Shown in pieces: positions 54,988 through 62,964 of a DNA stretch of 64,000 nucleotides. Within the stretch, counting starts at the first letter, position 1. Each line of letters begins with the position of its first letter. The notes below the pieces were generated by a model, which saw only the letters and a list, made by a program, of their open reading frames with translations, did not search any database and was not told where the DNA came from. This DNA comes from Tectiglobus sp965215755 (GTDB taxonomy: Bacteria > Pseudomonadota > Alphaproteobacteria > Rhizobiales > Hyphomicrobiaceae): positions 2,046,001-2,110,000 of the forward strand of contig OZ244119.1 in NCBI GenBank assembly GCA_965215755.1, given 5' to 3'. The translations under genes and the position numbers were made by a program.

Positions 54988-55392
54988 ATGGGAATTGTTC
55001 AGGAATTCAAGGAGTTTGCCGTCAAAGGCAACATGGTGGATATGGCCGTCGGCCTGATCATCGGTGGTGCCTTTGGCACGATCGTCAAGTCGCTGGTGAC
55101 GGACATTATCATGCCGCCAATCGGATTAGCGCTCGGCGGAGTTGATTTCAGCAATATCAAAGTTTTACTGAAAGGCACGCTCGGCGCAAAAGATGCCGTT
55201 ACAATGAATGTCGGAACATTTATCAATAATATCATCAGCTTTCTCATTATTGCGTGGGCCGTCTTCCTGGTCGTCAAAGTGATCAACGCGCTACGCAAAA
55301 AGGAAGAGGAAGCGCCCGAGGAGCCGGCAGAACCGCCTGCGTCTGAGACCTATCTCAAAGAAATTCGTGATGCGCTGGTCAATAAAGGCTAA
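54988..55392 (+). CDS. mscL: Large-conductance mechanosensitive channel
   Basis: A 134-residue homopentameric channel that opens under membrane tension to release solutes during hypo-osmotic shock. MGIVQEFKEFAVKGNMVDMAVGLIIGGAFGTIVKSLVTDI gives the N-terminal helix and TM1; TM2 lies near 72-95 (INNIISFLIIAWAVFLVVK); the basic-acidic C-terminal helix is present. GAGAGGA lies upstream of the ATG at 54988; the longer frame has no support. A 12-bp hairpin follows the gene. Confidence 0.97.
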   Translation: MGIVQEFKEFAVKGNMVDMAVGLIIGGAFGTIVKSLVTDIIMPPIGLALGGVDFSNIKVLLKGTLGAKDAVTMNVGTFINNIISFLIIAWAVFLVVKVINALRKKEEEAPEEPAEPPASETYLKEIRDALVNKG

Positions 55393-55403
55393 GCGCTGAA
55401 TCG

Positions 55404-55438
55404 GGAGGTTTGGCGAGTTGATGGTCCGCCAGACCTCC
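55404..55438 (+). terminator. Strong hairpin after mscL
   Basis: GGAGGTTTGGCG (55404-55415) pairs with CGCCAGACCTCC (55427-55438), 12 pairs with one G-U, around an 11-base loop, 11 bases after the stop. There is no T-run on either strand, so it may be a 3'-end stabiliser or a Rho-assisted terminator. Confidence 0.55.
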
Positions 55439-55588
55439 AGGAAACTGCAGCTTCGGCCGACACTATTGCGGTGGTGCCGGCTGAGGTACGCTCAATTGGC
55501 TTGGCGAACGATGGTTTGCCGGAGCGTGCGCGTTGTTGCGATGACAATCTTGGAAGCTGGGACGGGGCGCAAGGTGTGGGCCGACTGA

Positions 55589-56575
55589 CTATGAGCAGCT
55601 TCCGCCGCCAAGAACGCAGAATTTTGCACAATGCGAATGGCAAAGTTTGACGGCACCGTTGGCAAACATTCCGCCATTGGCTGCCAGTGATTCGCTCAAC
55701 GTCGAACCCATCTCGAATGCCTCGTCATAAGGCAGTAGGGTGCAGGGAACGATGGCAGGTGCGGATGCACCCTTTCGCTTCACAACCATGCGGCTGGTCG
55801 CGCACATCTGATCCGAAGGGCTTTGGCCGAGAATATCCCAGCAGGCCGTGGTGATCTCTGGAACGTCGTGCTTGCCATCCATCTCAGGCAGGAGCATTAG
55901 CCGTTGTTGATCATCAGCATCAATCGGCCAACTATGCTCAGCGATGAGGGCGCGATAGCCATCGCGCGAGGCCGTATCCGTCTCATCCCAGCACGTGCGA
56001 CCCGCAATCGCTAATGAGAAACCGTTTTCAGCGAGCCAGTCGAGTCCAGCGATTGCTTTCGACCATGTCTTCGGTCCCCGCTCGCTTTCGTGGAGAAGCT
56101 TGGTGTGGTGATCAAGGCTGACGCGGAGTGTTAGTGAGGCACCATAGAGTGCCTTGAGGCGTAGCAACTCGGTCTTGATTTTGGGACGCTGCATGGGCTG
56201 CATCGCATTGGTCAGTACTAATACCGAGAACCCCTGGCTGAGTGCGTCCTCAAGCATGAGCACAAAATCAGGGTTCATAAACGGTTCGCCACCCGTGAAA
56301 GCGATTTCCTGGGTGCCAACGCCCAATACTCGGGCTTCGTTCAGGAGGCTGTTGACTTCAGCTGCTGTGATGTACGCAAGGCGGTCGTTGGTGGGGCTCG
56401 ATTCGATATAGCAATTGATGCATTCGATATTGCAGAGGGTGCCCGTGTTGATCCAAAGCGTTTCGAGTTTGTCGAGGCGAACCTCGGCGCGCTGTTCACC
56501 TGTTGCCGTCCAGCTCGGATCTTCGAACTTGCCGAGCGTCTTTTGGGCATGAGGCGCCCTGAACTCAATGTTCAC
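55589..56575 (-). CDS. Radical SAM protein
   Basis: A 328-residue radical SAM enzyme. The cluster motif CNIECINC supplies C48, C52 and C55 for a [4Fe-4S] centre, followed by the GGEPFMNPD SAM-binding block. The C-terminal region has several further cysteines (VPCTLLPYD, and LCHSHCAKFCVLGGGSC near the end) that may bind an auxiliary cluster, as in SPASM-type enzymes. Substrate unknown; no recognisable precursor peptide gene is adjacent, so peptide maturation is only one option. The start gives the usual N-terminus. Confidence 0.88.
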   Translation of the reverse strand: MNIEFRAPHAQKTLGKFEDPSWTATGEQRAEVRLDKLETLWINTGTLCNIECINCYIESSPTNDRLAYITAAEVNSLLNEARVLGVGTQEIAFTGGEPFMNPDFVLMLEDALSQGFSVLVLTNAMQPMQRPKIKTELLRLKALYGASLTLRVSLDHHTKLLHESERGPKTWSKAIAGLDWLAENGFSLAIAGRTCWDETDTASRDGYRALIAEHSWPIDADDQQRLMLLPEMDGKHDVPEITTACWDILGQSPSDQMCATSRMVVKRKGASAPAIVPCTLLPYDEAFEMGSTLSESLAANGGMFANGAVKLCHSHCAKFCVLGGGSCS

Positions 56576-56893
56576 GAAAGGATCTTCCTACTGCTATGAT
56601 GTTCCCCGATTGCCCTGGGTATCATGGGCGGCGATCGCTTGACACTCACATTGTCTTTATTTTCGCGTGTTTCGTGGAGTTTGACGCAGCGAAACTTGGC
56701 CCTGCTTCTTGATCACCGTGTCTTTCATTCGGGCCCGATTAAGCCCGCATTTGGCATCAGGTCTGATCTGCTTGGAGACCTGCTGATCCAGCTAACATAT
56801 GAGAGATCTTAGAATAAGGCCACACGAACACTATGCTGCTGACGCTGCGGCTTTCGGGCGCTGAAGACTGTTGTTGCGGCGGCTCAGTGCGAC
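56576..56893. other. Intergenic region
   Basis: About 318 bp between two minus-strand genes. It should carry the radical SAM gene's promoter. No gene, hairpin or operator is clearly recognisable. Confidence 0.4.
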
Positions 56894-57595
56894 TTACGTC
56901 GACACTCCACGATCCTGCAAGTAAGCAACGATGCGCTCGTTGGTCTTGTCGAAGTGAAGACTAATCGCCTCGGCCAGCCCGTGCCCATCGCGTGCGCGAA
57001 GTGCTGCCACCATCATCTCGTGCTCGTGCATAGCGCCGGACCATGAAATGGGCTTTTCATTGCCGACATAACGGATGCGGCGCAAGCGCATCTGTAAGCC
57101 TTCGTGCATCATGTTGAGCGTTTCATTATGCGCAAGCGCAACTATTGCGGTGTGAATGGATTGGTTCAGTTTGTAATAGGGCAGCCTATCGCGGGCTTCG
57201 AACAGTTCCCGCATCTGCTCATGAAGATCGATGATGTCGGCAATCTCGTTGTCGCTGGCGCGTACGACCCCGACGATCGCTGCATGCCGCTCAATCATGG
57301 CAGCGGCTTCCAGGAGCTGTAGTATTTCATCGCTGCCGAGATGATTGACGATCGCGCCCTTGTTGCGGACGGCAGCAATCAGTCCTTCGCTTGCCAGTGT
57401 TTTGACAGCTTCTCGAACAGGCGTCCGCGACACACCCAGTTGAACGCAGATTTCGGTTTCATTGATGCGTTCACCGGCGGCAAGTTGGCCTTCGATGATC
57501 ATGTCGCGCATGCGTTCCACGACCTCATCGTGCAGCGTGCGTCGTTGGATAGTGCCGGTTGGCTGTTGTCCTGTCCGCGATTGAATATCAACCAT
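56894..57595 (-). CDS. GntR-family regulator with FCD domain
   Basis: A 233-residue FadR-subfamily transcription factor. The winged helix (about 25-85, LHDEVVERMRDMI, GVSRTPVREAVKTLASEGLI) is followed by an all-helical FCD ligand-binding domain with metal-ligand histidines (SIHTAIVALAHNETL, MHEHEMMV). The ATG at 57595 has GGAAG upstream and matches the family length; a frame to 57673 is longer. It is divergent from the pdxA-like operon and probably binds the 20-bp palindrome in between, repressing the catabolic genes until an acid or sugar effector binds. Confidence 0.9.
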   Translation of the reverse strand: MVDIQSRTGQQPTGTIQRRTLHDEVVERMRDMIIEGQLAAGERINETEICVQLGVSRTPVREAVKTLASEGLIAAVRNKGAIVNHLGSDEILQLLEAAAMIERHAAIVGVVRASDNEIADIIDLHEQMRELFEARDRLPYYKLNQSIHTAIVALAHNETLNMMHEGLQMRLRRIRYVGNEKPISWSGAMHEHEMMVAALRARDGHGLAEAISLHFDKTNERIVAYLQDRGVST

Positions 57596-57756
57596 TGCAT
57601 ACTTCCGTTGCCGCGCGTCCCGGGTGCCGAGCCCGTATGCCGGCAGTTTGCTGTCCTTGGGCTTACGTACCAATCTGCGCCGCTATGCCGGACAGAATAA
57701 TTGTGTTCCCAACTGGGCGCACACACCAAGCTTGCTTCGGCACCCATAACCGTTCT

Positions 57757-57776
57757 ACATACTGTATGCAGTATGT
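57757..57776. promoter_or_regulatory. GntR/FCD-type operator palindrome
   Basis: ACATACTG (57757-57764) and its exact complement CAGTATGT (57769-57776) frame a four-base centre. It sits between the regulator start and the pdxA-like start (57827), about 50 bases upstream of the latter, where a repressor would block transcription. Symmetry and place are typical of FadR-type operators. Confidence 0.72.
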
Positions 57777-57826
57777 AATTGATACCCGCTGGGTTGCTTA
57801 TGACCGGAAGAAATGGAGATTGCACA

Positions 57827-58867
57827 ATGAGTAGTCAGGCTCCGAGACTTGCTTTGGCCATGGGAGATCCATGCGGCATCAGCCCTGAACTCACGGCCGG
57901 TCTGCTGGCGGATGATGAAGTATCAAACGCTGCCCGGTTGATTGTCATTGGTGACCGGCGGGTATTGGCAATGGGCGAGACGCACGCTGGTGTCAAACTC
58001 GACATACCGGTCGTGACGTCCGAAGCTGACGCGTTAGCGGCAGAAGGCACTGTTTTCTGGGATCTGGGGCACTTGGATCCGGCAGATGTGACACTCGGCG
58101 AGATCGCCAAGGCGGGTGGCCAGTCAGCATTGACGAATTTCAATACCGCTGTTGATCTGGGCTGCAGAAGTCATGTCGGAGCGGTTTGCTTCACGCCTTT
58201 CAACAAAGCCGCAATGCGACTGGCGCATCCTTCGTATGAAGATGAAATTGTCTACATGTCGGAGATCATGAACTTCGACGGCAAGGCGAGTGAGTTCAAT
58301 ATTCTTGAGGGGCTCTGGAACGCGCGGGTGACCTCTCACGTGCCGCTATCAGAGGTCGCGAGTCTGATCACTGAGGAGCTTATTCTCGAAAATATCGAGC
58401 TCACCCAACAATCATTGATGGCTTCTGGAATCGAGAAGCCCCGTATTGGGATTGCGGCGCTTAATCCGCATGCCGGCGACAATGGCAACTTCGGTCGGGA
58501 AGAGATCGACGTGATTGGGCCAGCCGTCGAGGAGGGTAAGCGGCGTGGTTGGGGATGTGATGGACCTTACCCATCCGATACCGTCTTTGTGCGTGCCCGC
58601 AACGGTCAATTCGACGCCGTGCTGACGATGTATCACGACCAGGGTCAGATCGCGATGAAGCTGATCGGGTTCGACAAGGGTGTCACGCTGCTTGGTGGCT
58701 ATCCTTTCCCGGTTTGCACGCCGGCGCACGGAACAGCCTATGATATCGCCGGGCAGGGTAAGGCGAACATCGGCGCCAGCCGGAATGCTATTCTACTTGC
58801 TTCACGGATGGCAGCGCTCGCCAATCAGAACGCGGTATCCGATCAGAATGCAAGGTTGGCTGGCTAA
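57827..58867 (+). CDS. PdxA-like 4-phosphohydroxy acid dehydrogenase
   Basis: A 346-residue PdxA-family NAD-dependent dehydrogenase/decarboxylase. The metal and phosphate sites are seen in NPHAGDNGNFG, SDTVF and YHDQGQI, with MGDPCGISPEL at the N-terminus. True PdxA makes the pyridoxal phosphate precursor; paralogues beside GntR regulators and transporters act on other 4-phospho acids (for example 4-phospho-D-erythronate or threonate) in catabolism. The context (regulator, isomerase, transporter) favours a catabolic paralogue. ATG at 57827 follows GGAGA; its stop overlaps the next start (TAATG). Confidence 0.88.
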   Translation: MSSQAPRLALAMGDPCGISPELTAGLLADDEVSNAARLIVIGDRRVLAMGETHAGVKLDIPVVTSEADALAAEGTVFWDLGHLDPADVTLGEIAKAGGQSALTNFNTAVDLGCRSHVGAVCFTPFNKAAMRLAHPSYEDEIVYMSEIMNFDGKASEFNILEGLWNARVTSHVPLSEVASLITEELILENIELTQQSLMASGIEKPRIGIAALNPHAGDNGNFGREEIDVIGPAVEEGKRRGWGCDGPYPSDTVFVRARNGQFDAVLTMYHDQGQIAMKLIGFDKGVTLLGGYPFPVCTPAHGTAYDIAGQGKANIGASRNAILLASRMAALANQNAVSDQNARLAG

Positions 58868-59697
58868 TGACGTTTCGTGATCGTATCGGTATCGATCTGG
58901 CGCGCCGGGTTCCGGTGGAGGAGGGGATTGCTCTCGCGGCCGCCAACGACGTGCGTTACATCGATGTCCAGACGGATATCGCACCAAACGCGATGGAAAG
59001 CTTTGATGATGCCCGATGCGCCGCTGTGCGCGAAGCTTGCGAAGCCAAAAGCATTCATCTTGGACTGCACACACTGTCGGGCGTTAACGTGGCCGAGATC
59101 TCACCTTTTCTTCGAGATGCGACAGACCAATATCTCAAAGCCTATATCGATCTTGCGGTGAAACTCAGGGCCGAGTGGATCGTTGTACACGGAGGCTATC
59201 ACTTCACGTCGTGCAAAGAGATACGGAAACAAGCCAGCATTGATCGTCTGAAGCGCGTTGTCGCTTACGCAGAAGAGAAAGGCGTTCTGTTACAGCTCGA
59301 AAACCTGAACAGCGAGCCTGATCTGGCGGAAGTGCATTATCTACCAGACAACCTGGAAGAAACGATCTGGTATTTCGATCAGATCCGTTCGCCAAACCTG
59401 AAATGGGCATTCACGATCAATCATGCGCATTATGACCCGATTGGTATTGCCGGGTTTGTCGACGGCATGGGCATGGATCGGTGTGATGAAATCCGTGTTG
59501 CCGACAACAACGGTGAATATGAACTCCATATGCATCCTGGGACAGGAACGGTCGATTTTGTCGACATGTTCAAACGCATCGAAGGGGCGGGGTTCCAGGG
59601 CCATTACATGTGCGGATGGGGGACTATCGAGCAAATGCTCGAGGGTCGAGACTATTTGATTGAGCGGGCCCGCGAAGCTGGCGTTGCCGGCGCGTAA
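58867..59697 (+). CDS. Sugar phosphate isomerase/epimerase (TIM barrel)
   Basis: A 276-residue AP-endonuclease-2-like TIM barrel of the xylose-isomerase/epimerase superfamily. Metal-ligand regions include GLHTLSG, HGGYH, LLQLENLNS (glutamate) and FTINHAHYD plus ELHMHPGTG. It overlaps the pdxA-like gene by one base, so the two are translationally coupled and presumably act in one pathway. The sugar acid or other substrate cannot be told from sequence. Confidence 0.85.
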   Translation: MTFRDRIGIDLARRVPVEEGIALAAANDVRYIDVQTDIAPNAMESFDDARCAAVREACEAKSIHLGLHTLSGVNVAEISPFLRDATDQYLKAYIDLAVKLRAEWIVVHGGYHFTSCKEIRKQASIDRLKRVVAYAEEKGVLLQLENLNSEPDLAEVHYLPDNLEETIWYFDQIRSPNLKWAFTINHAHYDPIGIAGFVDGMGMDRCDEIRVADNNGEYELHMHPGTGTVDFVDMFKRIEGAGFQGHYMCGWGTIEQMLEGRDYLIERAREAGVAGA

Positions 59698-59715
59698 GCC
59701 CAATCAAAGGCGCCT

Positions 59716-59741
59716 GGTCAATTATCCCAAAACAATTGACC
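59716..59741 (+). repeat. Inverted repeat before tctC
   Basis: GGTCAATT (59716-59723) and AATTGACC (59734-59741) form perfect 8-bp arms with a 10-base loop, in the 73-base gap between the isomerase and the binding-protein gene. It may be an mRNA hairpin that partly stops transcription or stabilises the tctC message, a frequent device to raise binding-protein levels. Confidence 0.6.
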
Positions 59742-59770
59742 GATCAGAGGCAAAAACTGGGAGGAAAACA

Positions 59771-60730
59771 ATGAAGCTTATGAAGTTTGGGGTTGCTCTG
59801 GCTGCCGGTGTATCCGCCGTTGCAGTGACAGCAATTGCTCAGGACAAGTTTCCGTCTAAAACGATTGAAGTGATCACGCACGCTGGTGCGGGCGGCGGCA
59901 CGGACGTCAATTCACGGATGATGATGCTGCGGGCCCGTCGGGTTCTGAAGACCGACATGGTCGTCGTCAACAAGCGCGGCGGCAATGGTGCGGCAGCGAT
60001 GAATTACTTCAAGGGCCGACCGGCTGATGGTCACACCATCATGACCTTTACAATCGGTCACGCGATCACGATGGCCAAAGGCAAGACCAATCTCAAAGTT
60101 GACGAGATGGCTCCAATTGCGCGCGGCACCAACGATCCTCAGATCCTGATGGTCAACTGCAAGAAGAGCAAATACAAGACCGGTGAAGAATTGATCGCCG
60201 GAATGAAGAAAGAAAAGCTCAAGTTTGGTACGACCAACGTTGGCGGCATCGACCACATCACAGCATACATCTTCGCTAAGAAGGGTGGCATGATGCAACC
60301 GACGATCGTTCCGTTTAAGGGCGGCGGTGAAGTCGCGACACAGCTTGTTGCTGGAGCTGTCGACGTTGGTACCCTGAACCTTTCAGAGGCAGCAGCCCAG
60401 GTCGAGGCAGGCGATATCTGCCCGCTTATCGTACTTGGTACGGATCGCATGAAGCCAATTCCGGATGCAAAAACCGGTAAGGAACTTGGTGTTGACGTGG
60501 TGCTGTCAACCGTTCGTGGGTTTGTCACGCATGCCAAAACCGACCCAAAGAACGTTGAAGCGCTTGAATCTGGTCTGATGAAGGCCATGAAGCACAAGGT
60601 CTACCAGGCCTATCTCGAGGCTTCTGGTCTCGACAGCACATCACCGGCTGACTCAAAGGCCTGGGGTGCGCAGATCAAAGCCATGATCCAGGAATTCGAA
60701 CCGGCTATCAAAGAAATGGGCTTGAAGTAA
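59771..60730 (+). CDS. Tripartite tricarboxylate transporter substrate-binding protein (TctC family)
   Basis: A 319-residue periplasmic binding protein. A signal peptide (FGVALAAGVSAVAVTAIA, cleavage near AQD) is followed by the TctC fold: FPSKTIEVITHAGAGGGTDVNSRMM, VVNKRGGNGAAAMNYFKGRPADGHT and VPFKGGGEVATQLVAGAVDVGTLN. It would deliver a carboxylate (such as a tricarboxylate or sugar acid) to the TctAB membrane proteins encoded next. The ATG at 59771 follows GGGAGGA. Confidence 0.92.
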   Translation: MKLMKFGVALAAGVSAVAVTAIAQDKFPSKTIEVITHAGAGGGTDVNSRMMMLRARRVLKTDMVVVNKRGGNGAAAMNYFKGRPADGHTIMTFTIGHAITMAKGKTNLKVDEMAPIARGTNDPQILMVNCKKSKYKTGEELIAGMKKEKLKFGTTNVGGIDHITAYIFAKKGGMMQPTIVPFKGGGEVATQLVAGAVDVGTLNLSEAAAQVEAGDICPLIVLGTDRMKPIPDAKTGKELGVDVVLSTVRGFVTHAKTDPKNVEALESGLMKAMKHKVYQAYLEASGLDSTSPADSKAWGAQIKAMIQEFEPAIKEMGLK

Positions 60731-60739
60731 GCACTTCTG

Positions 60740-61249
60740 ATGGAGTCTGAATTCGACACAAAAGGGGCCGCCGATCGTCGGCGGTCCACCACGTTCAGCG
60801 ACTGGCTCGTGCCGGCGCTGATATTTGCGTTTTGCGGTGTGGTGACATACTTCGCACTGCAACTCGATACTGCACCGGCAATCGTGATTGGCGAAGCCAT
60901 GCAGCCACGGTCGTTTCCCATCTTCTTGATGGGCCTAATTGCACTTCTCAACGCGGTCCTGATCTATCAGCTTGTCTGTGGTCAACGCATGCCGCATCCG
61001 CGCCAGGCACCGCAGACCTGGATCACGATGCTGCTGATGATCGTGTTTTATGGCCTGACGACCTACGTCGACATGTTTGTCGGACTGATGGTCGTGATTT
61101 TCATCATGTGCCTTGTCTGGGGTGAACGGCGATACTGGATGGCTGCGATGGTTGCCATCGTGACACCCGTGACCGTGTTCTTCCTGTTCGATCTCGTACT
61201 CAAGATTCGCTTCCCGCGTGGGATACTCACCGAACTCTACTACGGATAG
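60740..61249 (+). CDS. Tripartite tricarboxylate transporter small membrane protein (TctB family)
   Basis: A 169-residue protein with four membrane helices (about 22-43, 55-76, 92-110 and 128-155), the usual TctB plan. It would stabilise or assist TctA in the membrane. It starts 9 bases after tctC and ends 6 bases before tctA, showing a single operon. Confidence 0.9.
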   Translation: MESEFDTKGAADRRRSTTFSDWLVPALIFAFCGVVTYFALQLDTAPAIVIGEAMQPRSFPIFLMGLIALLNAVLIYQLVCGQRMPHPRQAPQTWITMLLMIVFYGLTTYVDMFVGLMVVIFIMCLVWGERRYWMAAMVAIVTPVTVFFLFDLVLKIRFPRGILTELYYG

Positions 61250-61255
61250 CCGATA

Positions 61256-62779
61256 GTGACCGAAGCGCTCACCGCCATGGCGTCGGTAATGACCGACCCT
61301 TACCTGTTGCTCTTGATTTTGCTGACAACCATTATCGGGGTCATCATCGGGGCATTGCCGGGACTTGGCGCGACGACGGGCGCGGCGCTGCTGCTGCCGT
61401 TTACACTGACCATGGATCCGGTGCACGCCATCGCGGTGCTATCGACGATCTATGTTTCAGCGACATTTGCAGGTTCGATCACGGCTATTCTGATTAATAC
61501 GCCGGGGACATCTGCTGCGGCTGCGACGTGCCTCGATGGTTACCCGATGGCGCAGCGTGGTGAGGCCAGCCGGGCATTGGGCATCGCGGTGGTGTCTAGC
61601 ACCATCGGCGGCATTTTTTCGGTCGTTGCGCTTTGCATTGCGGCGCCATTGTTGGCGCGTGTCGCTTATGAATTTCGCCCGCCTGAGTACTTCGCACTGA
61701 CGCTTTTCGGGCTTTCTATGTTGGCCAGCATCTCAGCCGGCGGCGCCGTCAAGAACCTTATTGGCGGTCTCTTCGGTGTCTGGCTGGCGACGATCGGTGC
61801 TGACAAGTCAACCAGCATCGAACGCTTCATGTTCGGCAACTATGACCTCTATGAGGGGTTACATTTCGTGCCGGTGATGATCGGCCTGTTCGCGATGTCG
61901 GAATTGCTCGTTCAGTCAACGCGTCTCAATCTGATCGTCGAGCAGATTGCAATGAAGGCCGTGCAGCTGCCAACGATGGCGGACTACAAGAAGATCTGGA
62001 AAACTATTCTGCGATCATGTGGGATCGGGACGTTTATCGGCGTTCTACCTGCGGAAGGTGCGACGGTTGCATCGATGATCGGTTACTCCGAAGCGCGGCG
62101 CTGGTCCAAGAACAAAGAGGAATTCGGTAAAGGGGCTGTGGAAGGTATCGCTGGCGCTGAAGCTGCGAACAATGCCGCAACCGGCGGTGCGATGGTCCCG
62201 ACCATGGTTCTCGGTATTCCAGGCAGTGGAACTACTGCGGTTATTCTGGTGGGCCTCATGGTGCATGGGCTTCGCCCCGGGCCTTACCTGTTCACGGAGC
62301 AGGTTGGGAAGGTCTACGCGATTTTCGGCGCGATGCTGGTCGCCAACATCATGTTCCTGTTCCTGGGTCTCTATGCGGCGCGGATTTTCGCCCGCGTCTC
62401 TCTGGTGCCGACGCCTATTCTTTGGCCGATCGTATTTGCACTCTCAGTGATTGGCGCTTATGCACTCAATCAGTCGCTCCTGGACGTCTGGATCGTGATG
62501 ATCTTCGGCGTCATTGGCTACTTCATGCGGCGATACGGCTTTGCCGTGGCGCCGGTGGCCATCGGGCTCATCCTCGGCGAGATGGTGGAGACAAATCTTC
62601 AGAACTCACTGAAGATGTTTGATGGTCAATGGTGGCTAATCCTGACGCAGCCGCTTGCAGCATTCTTCCTCTGCCTCGCGGTGCTTGGGCTATGTGGACC
62701 GCTTCTGTTCAGTTTGTTTTCTTCAAATACCTCAGAGCCACAAAAAGCGAGCTCGAAGGACGATGGACAAGCGGTTTAG
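61256..62779 (+). CDS. Tripartite tricarboxylate transporter large permease (TctA family)
   Basis: A 507-residue permease of about twelve helices. The two TctA signature regions are present: GALPGLGATTGAALLLPFT with LINTPGTSAAAATCLDGYPMA, and GVLPAEGATVASMIGY with VLGIPGSGTTAVILVGLMVHGLRPGP. Uptake is driven by Na+ or H+. The GTG at 61256 gives the family start. It ends the co-transcribed pdxA-isomerase-tctCBA series; the OYE gene follows after 185 bp. Confidence 0.93.
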   Translation: MTEALTAMASVMTDPYLLLLILLTTIIGVIIGALPGLGATTGAALLLPFTLTMDPVHAIAVLSTIYVSATFAGSITAILINTPGTSAAAATCLDGYPMAQRGEASRALGIAVVSSTIGGIFSVVALCIAAPLLARVAYEFRPPEYFALTLFGLSMLASISAGGAVKNLIGGLFGVWLATIGADKSTSIERFMFGNYDLYEGLHFVPVMIGLFAMSELLVQSTRLNLIVEQIAMKAVQLPTMADYKKIWKTILRSCGIGTFIGVLPAEGATVASMIGYSEARRWSKNKEEFGKGAVEGIAGAEAANNAATGGAMVPTMVLGIPGSGTTAVILVGLMVHGLRPGPYLFTEQVGKVYAIFGAMLVANIMFLFLGLYAARIFARVSLVPTPILWPIVFALSVIGAYALNQSLLDVWIVMIFGVIGYFMRRYGFAVAPVAIGLILGEMVETNLQNSLKMFDGQWWLILTQPLAAFFLCLAVLGLCGPLLFSLFSSNTSEPQKASSKDDGQAV

Positions 62780-62964
62780 TCTCGCACGACTTCATTCTGA
62801 ATTGATGTGATGGCGAAGGTAGACGCAAACTTACTCAGCTCCTAAGTGGGGCGCAGTGCCATGCGTGCCAGATGGCTGATTTTCCAATTGCAGGACTTGC
62901 CAGTAGGTTCGAGCACCTCAACAGTACGACCACGTTTGGATCTCTGCGCGAGGGAGTGTTGAGA

